Origin: Mytilisepta virgata
Lineage: Eukaryota; Mollusca; Bivalvia; Mytilida; Mytilidae
NCBI GenBank assembly: GCA_028015205.1
Contig: CM051510.1
Location: 31,558,580 to 31,622,579, forward strand
DNA length: 64,000 nucleotides
Direction: 5' to 3'
Shown here one piece after another: positions 34,601 through 47,915 of the stretch. The notes below the pieces were generated by a model. That model was not told the DNA's origin and ran no database searches. It saw only the letters and a list, made by a program, of their open reading frames with translations. Numbering within the stretch: the first letter of the stretch is position 1; every line of letters begins with the position of its first letter. The translations under genes and the position numbers were made by a program.

Positions 34601-35276
34601 CAGGGTTCATACACATTTTTTACCACAAAATTTAAGGACATTTCAAGGACTTTAAAGGACCAATTTCCAAATTTTCAAGGACCAGAAATCAACTGATATG
34701 GACAATTTATTTCGGCAAAATATATTTAATCAAGTAAATGAAAGATGTTTTATTAGTTAAAGTTAATTTAAGTTACCAAAAAATCAATCTGGATCGTTTA
34801 ATCACAGGCACTTGTTTCTATCAATGGGAAGGTCGACTATCAATGGGAAGATCGACTATCCATTATACACGGATAGTCGATCTTCCCATTGATAGTCGAC
34901 CTTCCCATTGATAGAAACAAGTGCCTGTGCGTTTAATTACTAAATTTTTTACGCAAAGTCAGATTTATTTCTTGACCGCATCACAGAAATTACTATGCAC
35001 CGGTTTCACAGAAAAGTAGCTATTTTTAGAAAAGGGAAAATGCTCGAAACTTAAGTCTTGACAAAAATACCGATAAACGCGAGACCGAGTGATCTGAAAA
35101 CGAATTAAAAACACTTTTATGACAGAAAATTTAACCAATTTTTTGGATTCTTCAAAAACACAGTTTTTCAAGGAGTTTCAAGGACCTCCTTTGAATTTCA
35201 AGTACTTTCAAGGCCTTAATTTCCAATTTTCAATTTCAAGTATTTTCCAGGTTTTCAAGCACCCGTGCGAACCCTG
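34601..35276. mobile_element. Non-autonomous DNA transposon with CAGGGTTC ends and a 6-bp target duplication
   Basis: Begins CAGGGTTCATACAC and ends GTGCGAACCCTG, an imperfect inverted repeat. The six bases GTTTTA occur directly outside both ends (34595-34600 and 35277-35282). Subterminal AAGGAC/TTTCAAGGAC motifs recur at both sides. No transposase frame is present. A 127-bp palindrome (34803-34929) sits inside it. Confidence 0.8.
34803..34929. repeat. Perfect palindrome: 59-bp arms, 9-bp loop
   Basis: The arms 34803-34861 and 34871-34929 are exact reverse complements, with loop ATTATACAC. Each arm also holds a direct repeat of ATCAATGGGAAG followed by (G/A)TCGACTATC. It may be a nested foldback insertion or a palindrome formed by repair. 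Confidence 0.97.
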
Positions 35277-36187
35277 GTTTTATACACCAAAACAACCATA
35301 CATCACCACATGCGAAGCCCTTACTCACAATCATACTGTTCAGATGAGAAGATCAGTCAAACACACCTCATATTTACAATCTCTTATATATAACAGTCGT
35401 ATGATCCAATCAAACACATCCAACCACAAACAGAGTTTAAACTCAATGCCCTAGTCTTGACAACCTGGTGACAAAGGTCATAAACAACCTCACCAAATGC
35501 AGATTTGAAACATATCCCAGTGTGTGTTAACAGACTTGATAATTGTTTATTGATTCTTATCTATTTTTTCAGTACAGCATAAACAATTACCAGTATACCA
35601 TTGGCTATGTATAAACATCTAAAACATTACTCATCTCAAAATTTGAGTAATGGTATTAAAAATTACATGAAAATCTTATAATGGACAGCAAAAAGTATGT
35701 TTTTATTTAGCTCATGTAACCTACCATCAGTGTCAGTTATAATGAATAATGTTCTGTGTGTATAATATATTTTCATTTATTTTCCCCCCAAGACTTTATT
35801 TAAATAAGTAATTAGCTCTAACCAAATTTAATTCCATTTTGTAAAAGAATCTTCCTACCATCATTATTATAAAACAAATCAATTGATTGTCATGATTTTG
35901 AAAAACATAATTCTGCTGGTATTTGTTTCAATTTAAAATTTAAGTACCCTAAATCCCCCGACAATAAAACTTTATTAAAACATAGTGATTGATTCTACAA
36001 ACATCCTGCAATGAAATAGCTCTACAGAATTGATGACAAACTGTCAATTACATTGAATAATTTCAATATAAACTATACCTCCCATAAATTAATGACAGGA
36101 AATTGATTCTTGGCCAAGGCCATGAAAATAAACTTCAGATCTGGGTAAAAAACTTCCATCTGACACAATGTTGGGCATCTATTTGTT

Positions 36188-36325
36188 TAGAATACAGAAT
36201 GGAAACAGGGAATGTGTCAAAGAGACAACAACCCGACCACAGAGCAGTTTGCATGTTCTCTGTATTGTATATCATAAAGCAGTGTACAGAGGCAAACATT
36301 AGGGGGGCAGACATGTGAACCCCGG
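36188..36325 (+). repeat. Possible dispersed mussel repeat
   Basis: Contains GGGAATGTGTCAAAGAGACA and ACAACCCGACC, which I remember as common in mussel genomic and UTR sequence. The ends are not visible and there is no second copy in the window. Confidence 0.35.
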
Positions 36326-37345
36326 TGGGGGACAGTAATACAACAATTTTTGCTAGTCTCAGAGAAGAAAGATAACTATTATATCATCAAAGAAAATGCT
36401 ATATCTGACAATGTAATTTACGAATGAACCATAAACATGTATGATAAAAAGCTTCCATTTTGACAAACATTTCAAAAGGGTATAGTGGATATATTCTCGA
36501 CATAAAATCCCTACACACACAAACACACGAAAAAGATGAACACATACATGCATGTATCTATACACATCAGTTCAGTCTTCAATGCTTGAGATAGGTAGCT
36601 TACATATACCTCCTAATACAGATTTGTGTATTACTCATATTTAGGAAGCTATCGTCCTAAAAGATATTTACACATTTTTTTTGCAATAGTTCTGAATGCT
36701 GCAAATTGATATAAAGCTGAATTTATTGTGAAAACCAAGGTTTAGCTTTTCTGTTCTATTCATACACATACCTTTAACAGAATAAATCCCAAAAGACATA
36801 CTGTTTATGACATTCAAGCCTTTCAGACTTATCTGATATAAAGATTCAACTATGTAACAAACAAATCATTCAAAAAACGAAAAATGCCTGAAATAAATCA
36901 GCAAATGAGCTGTCTCCTTATATCCTTAGACATTCGACTGAAAGTTCATATAATCCACAGGTCTCCTCTCATAACGAAAGCTTTAAAACCATAGAATTGT
37001 CATATAAAAACAAACACTCAAGAGACTTTGACAATGAATTAAAGTATGGACAATCCAACATCGACATTGTCTCGTGACAAACTGTCATTCAATACCTAAC
37101 AGTGAAATTAAACTACAATTTATAAACCCTGTCAGTATGAAATATAATAGTCGATGTATTCCCATGAAATTATTCAAAAAACCTGACTGCCAATCACACT
37201 GAAAAAAAACAACCTCTGACATAATTCATAGTTCTCAATAGATTTACTTTAATTGGTTTCGATTTCTGTGGTAATTTTTTTTCTTTGCAAGATATAAAAT
37301 TTCATGTTTTTTAAATATTCTGGTAATACAGCAATATGGAATATG

Positions 37346-37555
37346 TACTGTAAATTCGGAAATTATTGCGATGTTTTTATTATTGCGAAAAATGCGACAG
37401 GGTTGTAATCGCAATAATTTAAACTCGCATTTTGGAATTTTTTATATGAATGAATCGGGATTTTTCTCAATATCGCAAAAATTAAAATATAATGTTGGTC
37501 TAAAATGACAAAATCGCAATAATAAATGCACGCAATAATTTCTGAATTTACAGTA
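37346..37555. mobile_element. MITE with TACTGTAAATTC ends, copy B
   Basis: Begins TACTGTAAATTCGGAAATTA and ends TTTCTGAATTTACAGTA, 210 bp. Interior repeats of TTGCGA/TCGCAA and GGTCTAAAATGACAAAATCG match copies C and D in inverse orientation. Confidence 0.88.
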
Positions 37556-40500
37556 TTTTAATCAAATACTTAGAATCAAAACAGAAAGAGCAGCAAAATT
37601 TGTAGATGATGAAAAGCAAGATTTAATCTGCAATAATATTACTTTATTGTTTTCTTTTGGTAATGTCTACTTTTTTTGGAAAATGTCACTTCAAGATAGT
37701 ATTAGTATAGTCTAAACTATAACAGAAGCTTCAGATAATTTTTTTGGCACAGTAGAGACCCACAAGTTTTTCTAGATCTCTAATACAATTTATATGTCAA
37801 ATGGTTGAATCTGAAAACTGACCAAAATGAGACTCAAACCAATATTGTTACTGGGGTATGTGAAAATAAAACTGAAAATTTGATAAAACATGACAAAGAC
37901 TTACACATATCTAATAAATGGCAAAAAAGTGAGTCCTGATGTAAAATCTCAATTTTAGAAGCAACAGAACCCTTAAAATTAAAATTTTTATGAAAATTAG
38001 TCTCATTTGAGGAAAGTCACATACACTAATTGATTATCTAACTCAGTTCTATTCTCATGAAAAATCTTTGACCTTTATATTTCAGTTTCAAAAACTATAG
38101 CCAGATATCAACCAAGAGCTACAGAAAATTGAAACATACCAGAAAATTTTCTGTGACGTGACTGGCATTAATTCAATAATTTATACTCTAATCAAATGCA
38201 AATTATTGCCTGTTATGGTCATTTGATATGCAGTAATATTGCCCTGAGGGAGATATAACAGTCATCTTCAATATTGACTACTGCATTTGATTACATGATT
38301 TCAAATTAGCCAGAAAACAGGATATTAGACAAGGGAGGTAATTTCATTATTATCTTGACCTACAAGCACTGGCTTGCATATCTTATATTCAGATGGATGT
38401 AGTTGTAATTTCACTAAATCAATCATTTAATCTGAACATGTGCAACTGTGTTCAATATTTAATTATAGTTGTAATTTAAGAATTTGCAACTAAAACTTGT
38501 AGATTTCTATTTACTAAAATCAAAATCTTTCTTTTTCTGATACTGGATTTTACAGTGTACTGTGAATTCAGAATTAATATGAAAAATGTAACTTAAACAG
38601 TACAGTTATTTATACATCTTGAATGCTGTATAGGACCTTTAACGAAAAAAACAACAAAAATTCATATCTCTTGGTGTGAAAATGATGACCCATGCCACTG
38701 ATCTGAGCAGAATTTTTAAATATATCCATATCAAAGACCACAAAAAAAACTAAAATATATGTCTTTTCTTTTAGATTTACCCCTTTGAACAGATGCTTCA
38801 ATATACTATATTGCCAATAATTGCCTAGGTCACATATTCTGATGATTCATTTATAAAAGTGTCAAACCACACTGCGAGTTCCACATTGCCTGTACCAGCC
38901 ATTTGAGCATGAGTCTTTGGTAAATGTCAATTATAACACATCTTGACATTATTTCAAGATAATCTAAAAGTTGAACATTTCTCCTCTCACAATCAATAAA
39001 AGACACACTGATGACATTTACACAAGTCTGATATCTTCATGTAAAATCCAAGAATTTCAGTATAATTTAGTACTGTGGTTCTTATTCATATTAAATTGCT
39101 ATTTATTTCTTATTTCTATAGATTTGTTTGCTCTATCACATTTTCACAAGTCTGCACTGACTTTGGAATTTACTAGTGCAGACCTTCCCAACTGTCTCAT
39201 CACTTTGGTTTTCTTTAGCCGATATTTATCTACTTTAGTATTTATTAATTCTGATCCAGATTTTAGCTTCCATACCAGAAGACTGCAGTAATTTTCCACT
39301 ATATTCTAAGAAATCTAACTAAATTTTTTTAAATTTTATAATCGTTATATCATCAGTTTTCATGACATTATAACAGGTGACTTTTGTTTAAACTTTTTCA
39401 TTATACAGGAGACCTGTACCTTCACACAGGAGAATCACATGTACACCCCTATGTTACTTGTAGTTATCTTGCAAAATCTAAAACTTTTAGTTACCATGGT
39501 TACCTGAAGTTATCAGACTTGAGTAAATGTCATCAATTTCTTGTTTATTGATTATGCAATGAAAAATGTTCAACCTTCGGCTTTTCTTGAGATAAGGTCA
39601 CAATGCAGAGGAAATCAAATTATCATACATAATATTCTTACGACAAGTTGACATAATGTTTCCTAATAAAGCCGTAATGTTTAACTTATATGTCCCTATA
39701 AACAATTCCTTATAAACATTCATGCTCCTAAGATAAAAGATCGATCGGGCGAGCTATACAGATTTTAACACATCGACTGCATCTGTAAAATCGCTTGGCA
39801 TTAATGTGCAGCACCTTCATAGTTAGCTGCATTCAAATTTACTCGGGCTGAAATTGTAATGATCAATTCCTAATGCTTAATTATGCATAACTCGTTGACA
39901 GTCAAGCTTTCCTTAAAATCTATGTAAGAAATCATGGATGCATGGAACAATCATGTTTTCTCGTCAAGTATGTTTCAGATTTATTTAACAATTGACAGTA
40001 ATTTTTTTTTGATCTATAACAGAAATAACCTCAATTGAGGTTATTCCTTATAGACTGAAAACAATATTACAGTAAATCCTTATAAATTAGTTACCCCTTA
40101 TGATCTCATTTATATTTTTATAGAAAAGAAAAATTTAGTTTATGACACGATAGAAGAAAAAGTGTTAGCCAATCAAATGAAACATTAAATTCAATATTAA
40201 ATCAGATATTCAAATATGCTAAATATTTATTAAAAGATACATTCAACTCACAAAACATATTATTAGGGATGCAGAACTTACGGTTCTTTTAAAAAAATTA
40301 ATGAACACCTTAGTGATATCCTATTACATGTAGTTGTTTTATTAATTTTTTTTTCTTTGGCCTCGGTAGACGGATAATTCTGCTAAAATTAGTTTTTTCT
40401 CACAAATCTGTCAGAATCCTGACCTTATCTTAACCATACATGCTGCGAGATCAATATAATCAATTTCAAAGTTTATCATTCTGACTGTGGATCCTTTTAT

Positions 40501-40814
40501 AATTTTGTTTTATTGGAAAACTGTCTTTGTTATGTCATAGAATCAAAAACAGATCATTCTCTTTTACTGGAAACTGTCCTTTTTTGTTACTGAATAAAAG
40601 CACAGCTAGACTCAAAGCAAACTCAAAGGCCACATGATTACATAAAATTAGGAACTGAATTTAATTTCAAACAGATTGGCCTTCAACATTTAAAAATAAT
40701 TGTTAAAGATCTGTTATAGAATACCCAGGCCTTAAATAGCAATCCATACCTGTACTTTTTAAGAATATTTACTGAAAATTCAGAAAATATTGTTATGCAA
40801 ATATTATGATATAT

Positions 40815-41214
40815 TTAAGGATGCTCGCTGGCCATGTTTTTGTCTTTTTGTCAGATTTTCGGAATCCTCTGGTTTTATCCATTTCTTAAACATTAAATTT
40901 TTGGCCCATGAACCCCCACTTTTTATTTTATAATTCTATCATAATTTACCTTAAAATGGTATTTGACAAAATTTTATGAAATCCTTTTTATTTTTTCATA
41001 CATTTTTGAGAGACTGAAGTTGCCAATGCAAAGACAATGAAAAATCCTGAGAAAACGTATTTCCTGCAAATTTTCAAGGCTCTATAGCTCTAAAATGAGC
41101 ACATGAACCTATATTTTTTCCTTGCTTATTTATTTACTATTCATAAGATTTCTCAAACTAAAACACCTATTTCAAATCCTATTTATATCCTATTAGACCA
41201 GCGATCATCCTTAA
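40815..41214. mobile_element. 400-bp TTAA-flanked MITE, copy 2
   Basis: Same length, orientation and ends as 3778-4177 (TTAAGGATGCTCGCTGG to CCAGCGATCATCCTTAA), with scattered substitutions and short indels. Confidence 0.87.
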
Positions 41215-41563
41215 TTCTTATGTATTATAATCTATTTCAACATGTTCAGGAATTATTCTCATTATTTTTCAATTGTTAAAGATTTGTAATAATAAGTGGA
41301 GAGAATTATTTCTAAATTTACCATAATTGTTCTGAAAAAACCAGTTAATTCTATAAAAGGCTTAGAAATATTTAAAATATTGCAATCTTTAAATTAAATC
41401 TAGAGAACCCTATCAAATTGGGTATCTAGATTATGTCTCACAAATTTTCAAATAGCACCTAACAAACTCGGTGAGCTGGCAATGAAAGCAATTTTGTCTT
41501 CATTTCACCAAAAACATGAATTGGTTTTGTATGAGCATAAACTGTCCATAATAGGTTAAATAT

Positions 41564-41922
41564 AGATTCTCCTTCAGGTACGAGTGACTTATGGAATTTC
41601 TCCATCCGAGATAGTTAAATTTTCAATTTTCAACACCCTAGCTTTTGCGAGCGTGTTAAAATCTAAAATTTAACTATTGAGGGTGGAGAAATTCCGTAAC
41701 TCACGAGTAAATTTAAGGAGAATCTGTTTATCCTATAATTTTCAACAAAAACCTTAAGAAAATGTTGTTGTTATGTAGTTTGTTTACATAGACGTCATTT
41801 CAGGACTTCTCAAGTTTATTCTAGTAACTGTAGAAAAAATGGCTGGAATTTCCACGTAGAAATTTAATCACCAGGAACTCGTTAAAAATATTTCCGAATA
41901 AACACGTCAAGAATAGAAGAAA
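41564..41922 (+). mobile_element. Foldback non-autonomous element, copy 2
   Basis: The hairpin lies at 41564-41726 and a single-copy part to about 41922 contains TTCCACGTAGAAATTTAATC. The whole is the reverse orientation of 2023-2357. Its right end abuts the start of the CTCACCTG family copy B. Confidence 0.8.
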
Positions 41923-43732
41923 CTAGAGGCTCTCAAGAGCCTGTATCGCTCACCTGGATTTAACTTTTCACCTTGAGCAGACCTAAAAATTTAAGTGTTG
42001 CAGTCAATTTGGCTGGTTTTTCTATAGGATTCTGTGTTAAACTAATTTCAGCTGTGGCAGCCATCTTGGTTTAGTCCAGGTCAACGGATACATTTCTAAA
42101 AGAGAACCATTTAAGGACCATTTCTGCTAAGTCTTGTTCCAACTGGCTAAGTGGTTTCAGACAAGAAGATTTTTAACTGAATTTTTCTATAGGGTCCAAT
42201 ATTTAACAAAGTTTGGTGTGGCAGCCATCTTGGTTGACAATCCACGTGATCGGACATATTTCTGAAAGAGGATCTCCTAAGGACCAATGCTGCCAAGTCT
42301 GGCTCCAATATGTCAAGTGGTTTCAGACAAGAAGATTTTTCAATTAAATTTTTCCATAGGGCCCTATGTTAAACTAAGTTCTGCTGTGGCGGCCATCTTG
42401 GTTGACAGTCTGGGTCGTCGCACAAAAATTCTGAAAGAGGACCATCTAAGGACCCATTGCTACCAAGTCTAATTCTAATTGACTTAGTGGTTTCAGACGA
42501 GAAGATTTTTGAGTGAATTTCCCATAGGGTCCTATGTTAAACTAAGTTCTGCTGTGGCGGCCATCTTGGTTTACAGTCCACGAAATTTGACACATTTCTG
42601 AAAAAGGACCTCCTAAGGACCAATGCCGCCAAGTCCTGCTCCAATATGTCAAGTGGTTTCAGACAACACAATTTTTCAATGAATTTTCCTATAGGGCCTA
42701 TGTTAAACTAAGTTCAGCTGTGGCGGCCATCTTGGTTCACAGTCCGGGTCATCAGACACACCTCTCTAAGAGGACCATCTAAGGACCATTGCTGACAAGT
42801 CTGGTTCCAATTGGTCAAGTGGTTTAAGGCAAGAATATTTTTCAATGAATTTTCCCATAGGGCCCTATGTTAAACTAAGTTCGGCTGTGGCGGCCATCTT
42901 GGTTAACAGTCCGGGTCATTGGACATATTTCTGAAAGAGAACTTCCTAAAAACCATTACTGCCAACTTTGGTTCCAACTGGCCTTGTAGTTTCATATAAG
43001 AAGGTTTTTGAAATTCACCCCCCCCCCCCTTTTTTTTTCTATTTTTAGTAACAGCAGCCATGGAAGTTGGGGATGCCAGACATAAGTTTGGAAGGGGGCC
43101 AGCCAAGGACCATTCCACCAAAGTCTGGTCTCAATTGGCTCAGTGGTTTGAGAGGAAAAGATCTCAAAAGCAAAGTTTACGCTGAATGCCGTCTTTAAAG
43201 AACAAAAACTCCTATAAGGGGTCAATCAACGATTTTGGTCATGTTGACTTATTTGTAGATCTTACTTTGTTGAACATTTTTGCTGTTTACAATTTGTCTT
43301 TATCTATAATAATATTCAAGATAATAACCTAAAACTGCAAAATTTCCTTAAAATTAAAAATTCAGGGGCAATAACCCAATAAAGGGTTGACCGATTCGTC
43401 TGAAAATTTCATGACAGGTAGATCTTGACCTGATGAACATTTTTACCCCATGTCAGTTTTGCTCTAATTGCTTTAGTTTTTGAGACTGCAGTTTACCCCT
43501 ATGTTCTATTTTTAGCCATGTCGGCCATGTTGGTTGACAGGCGGGGTCATCGGACACATTTTTTAAACTAGATACCCTAATGATGCTTGTGGCCAAGTTT
43601 GGTTCAATTTGGCCCAGTAGTTTCAGAGGAGAAGATTTTTGTAAAAGTTAACAGACGACGACGACGGACGACGGACGACGGACGCCAAGTGATGAGAAAA
43701 GCTCACTTGACCCTTTGGGTCAGGTGAGCTAA
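41923..43732 (+). mobile_element. CTCACCTG/CAGGTGAGC family element, copy B, with a 167-bp tandem array
   Basis: Starts CTAGAGGCTCTCAAGAGCCT and GCTCACCTGG, and ends GGGTCAGGTGAGCTAA after GACGACGGACGAC. From about 41990 to 43150 it consists of tandem units near 167 bp, marked by GTGGTTTCAGACAAGAAGAT-like sequence at about 42152, 42318, 42488, 42654, 42820 and 42988. Each unit also has GTGGCGGCCATCTTGGTT. From 43200 onwards it shares a module (AAAAACTCCTATAAGGGGTC) with copy C. No long reading frame. Confidence 0.83.
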
Positions 43733-46592
43733 CAAGTATAATTGTTCCAAAATTTAAAACAAAACTTGTAATTTCATTTTCAAGAATTTTCTTCTGCAAA
43801 ATTGCAGGCAGATTTATCTCTTGAATATCTAAATTTCAGACTGTGATGAAATATCTTGATGACTAGTCTTTCAAAGTACTCAAAGTAGATTCATATAATA
43901 CGGTGTGTACTAACTTGCTCAACCAATCAAATTGCTTGTTTCAATTAAAATCAAATTATACTGCAAATGTTCATGTGATAGAATTAAGTTTATCAGTTAC
44001 TTCAATATCGTTGTGTTTTCCCCCCATGTTATTTAGTTAATATTAGTAATAAAATATTATGTAATTTATCAACACCCACCAGCTAATCTAATGTCTCTAT
44101 TACCGCAACGTTACTTTTCTGTAATCGAAGATTACTTAATTCTACCGGAAACTGCAACAGGCTATAAAGTCATGGTAATAAGATTTTCCACAGAATTTTT
44201 TTACTAAAAGCTCGGACAAAAAAAAACATTTATAGGAATAACACATTTATATTTAATCAAAATCATAGAAGACTTGAATTTCTATTTTCCAAAAGACAAA
44301 TTATCTTTTTGTACTGTAAATAAATTCTATTATTTTTTATGTTGCTCCTTTTGTAAAAGTTTTGTCCACTCTGAATAAGACACAATGATTAATTCAATTA
44401 CATCAATTCAAGCACAATTTGTTTTTGTTGTGGCAGCCATTTTTTATTGGCAACCACGGACCTTAAGAAAATTTCAATCTTTAAATTGCCAATTAGAAAG
44501 AAGTCAAAAACATCTTGTCATGAGTAAAATCCAAATTCATAACCTCAATATTAACATGCTAGTAATCATTTATTAATAGTTACAACAATCCAAATGTAAT
44601 GTGACAGGAAAAATTTGGAATTTATTTTGTGTATTCCTTTGCAAATATCACAGTGGATAATATCGTTTAAGTCATATGTACTAAAAGACATTCTACAAAT
44701 CTCCTCTCTTAAAAATTAAAATAAAATAAAAGATTGCTTTATCTATAAAGTTATATGTTTAAAATTATTCCTTTTGGGAGATAACTGTATCAACCCACTC
44801 AAAGAAAGGAATACTGAAATAAACCAATTAGTCCTAAGGGGAGGTAACCATTCATCATATATCCTCACAGAAACCACTGTAGTTTGTTTCTATAAATATA
44901 AGATGAGTTGAAAGTCCTCCTTTTCTCTTGTGAAATCCTTGACATTTCTCAAATCAATAAACATGTCTTAAAATAATATCATTTGACAATAACCAAAATA
45001 ATTTCTGATTCATCAATCTCAAATGAATTTCTAATATAAAAGGCACATTTCTAGAGCAAAGCACCTTTTATAGGTGTGCTTGATTGGAAAGACATAAACC
45101 CAACAAACCATTTAAAGCTCTCCTAAACGAGGTAACAAATTCCAGGTAAGATCAACTTGAGGGAGTTGAAAATCTTAAATTTTAACAGAATTCCAAGCTA
45201 TATTAACTGACAATTACACGGATGTACCTTAAACGCATTCATTTTTTATGCAATGACTACCAACGGGAGAATAACCTGCCAGACTTACAGTCTACCAGCA
45301 GCACAGTAAAATAAAACTGGGTACTTTATTACATTAATACACAGTGGATGTAGGGATTAAAATAACCCTCACCAAAATTTACAATGTGGATCAATCTCCA
45401 TTAAAAAATATTTTTACCAGTATTACCCATGTACTTCTTTTTTGAAATCACACCTTTACCATAAAAGCTCATGTAAGAAAGGATATCACTGATAAATTCC
45501 TGACTCAAAATCCACATTAGCAAATTACAAAAACTCCAAGTTAAGGAACAGTATCTTTCAGGTTATTCTGAATCTTAAGTCACTATGAGTCCGTCAACAG
45601 GTAAAATTCTTATACTAGCACCACATGACATATTCAAGATGTCCTACCCCCCTACCAGCAACGATTTTACCAATATTCTTTGATAAATGTGGATTTTGTC
45701 AAATCTGTACAATTCACTATTTACACAAATCCCTATTTATATAAACAGTTACAAATAACAATGTTTGAGATGCTTACAATAACTTATAGAAACAAACTTT
45801 AAGTCCAATACACAAAAATATCTTCATTGCAAAATGAACAAAAAAATCTAAAAACACAACTGCAGACCAATTTTCCTTCATCATTGTTTGGAGCCGCCTG
45901 CCCACTTGAACACAACTCATCTCCATAACTAATTATTGAATTTTTTCTGTATGATGTCTGGTTACTAAAAGTCCATCGACTGGAATCTGTTACTCCATAG
46001 AACTATTATATTACATTGTGTCTTTAACCTAACATAAAACTGTAACAGACAAACAATAAAACTTACATATCACACACAACTTAACTAACTCATGTAAAAT
46101 CCTTGAAGAAATAATGAATTGATTTTCTGCTATAAATTTTATAATATTCATAAATTTTCCAATCAATGTCACTATTCATTAACAAATTAGGACAGCAATA
46201 ACTTCCTCATTACTTCAAGAGGTTTCCTGTCTGCGGTCGAAGTTTAAAGTTACATTTCAACATTATTTTTTTCTATGCAAGAGTGCTCTATCAAATTCTA
46301 TATAGGAGAATTTTCAATGCTTCTAACCAATAAACATATAAATAAAGCTTTCTTGGAAAATAATCTAGTTTAAATAATGAATGTTTGACACCAGAACAAC
46401 AGAATGATCATGAGCCTATTAAGTACTATGAGTATTTATTAAACAGGATTCTGAGATAAAATGCATCCTAACACTTCAATAAATCAAAAATTGAACCCGA
46501 TTTTGAACTTATTTCACAAAATTTTAGCAATGCCTACAAACTTCTATATGGCTTTTCTACTTAAATATTGATCACTCAGAGACCTATATATA

Positions 46593-46785
46593 TACTGTAA
46601 ATTCAGAAATTATTGTGTGCATTTATTATTGCGATTTTGTCATTTTAGACCAAAATATGATTTTAATTTTTGCGATATTGAGAAAAATCCAGGTCCATTC
46701 AGATAAAAAATTCCAAAATGTGAGTTTTAATTATTGTGATTACAACCCTGTCGCATTTTTCGCAATAATTTCTGGATTTACAATA
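46593..46785. mobile_element. MITE with TACTGTAAATTC ends, copy C
   Basis: Begins TACTGTAAATTCAGAAATTA and ends TTTCTGGATTTACAATA, 193 bp, interior in inverse orientation to copy B. Confidence 0.87.
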
Positions 46786-47750
46786 TAGAAATATTGAAAG
46801 TCAGACAATTTCCTCAAATATCTTAGCAGCCTGTGACTATCAAAATAGATTTTGGAAAAATATGCTACTAACACGTTATTGAAAATGACTAGCCTTCTCA
46901 TCGACATCAAATATGCATGTGACAGGAAATGGCTCTAGATTCAAATGCAACATAATTTATCCTTGCTAAAAATAGCATAAATTGAACAAACATGAAATTT
47001 AATGACTTCCTAGCAATATCAGTCATGCAATGTGAATCTTCACACAAATTGTATCATTGTAAAGAAATGACCACAATTATGATCAAATTCACTGCTGTTC
47101 TGTTAAGAAGAACTGAAATCCCAGACAATCTATAGTCAGAAAGTCGATAAAACGTCTGGTATATATCTGTGTGATGTCCTGAAACATCAAGATAACTAAT
47201 ATAGACAAAATCAGCCATATTATGTAGGATATAAGAGACAGTAGTTGCAAGTCAAAACTAAAGAGCATTGTGAGAGAAAATCTTTAGATTTATAAGACAG
47301 TGTTTTATGACCTCGGTAATTCTTCAGAGATTATCAACTCAAATCTTTAGACACATCTACGCTATTGTTATCCTTAACACCTTAAGGCTTGTAAGAATCA
47401 TGGTTGTATATAGACCAAAATGGCAAAAAATAAACAAAGACAAGAAATCGTCTGACTGACAACAATCCATATTTTCCAGGCAGAGCTCCTACATGCCTGC
47501 CCGCCGTACTTCACAGACTAATTATCCCATATTTTCCGTTGTTATTAAAATTTACAGAAAGCTATATTATAACGTGTATATGGCCGTGATTGGAAAGGCA
47601 GGGGCAATGGGCCATTAGATACATTGCTTGAAATGATCGCCCAAGAAAATATAGAATTGCCCATCATATTTATACAATTTCTAATAGAAATTACTACAGT
47701 GGCCCATAACAATATTTTGAAGCAGGGCAAATAAATATATGCAATAAAAT

Positions 47751-47915
47751 TGTTTTGTTTAGTTGAGGTTTACACCTTTTTCAGCCACAGTTGGCTATTT
47801 CGGGGTTGCCAGTTTTTATTGGTGGAGGAAGCCGGAGTATCCGGAGAGAACCACCGACCTTCGGTAGGTAAATTGGCAATCCTTTTCAATTAAGATAGGA
47901 GTGGAACATCTGGGT
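47751..47915 (-). mobile_element. SINE fragment lacking the tRNA-like head
   Basis: Minus-strand body and tail only. The plus strand shows TGGTGGAGGAAGCCGGAGTA and GGAGAGAACCACCGACC as in the copy at 48636-48905, but the tRNA-related part is missing. Confidence 0.75.

Noticed and set aside
44110..44145. GTAATCGAAGATTAC palindrome as a homeodomain dimer site
   Set aside because: A single short palindrome in AT-rich DNA is too likely by chance to support a regulatory call.
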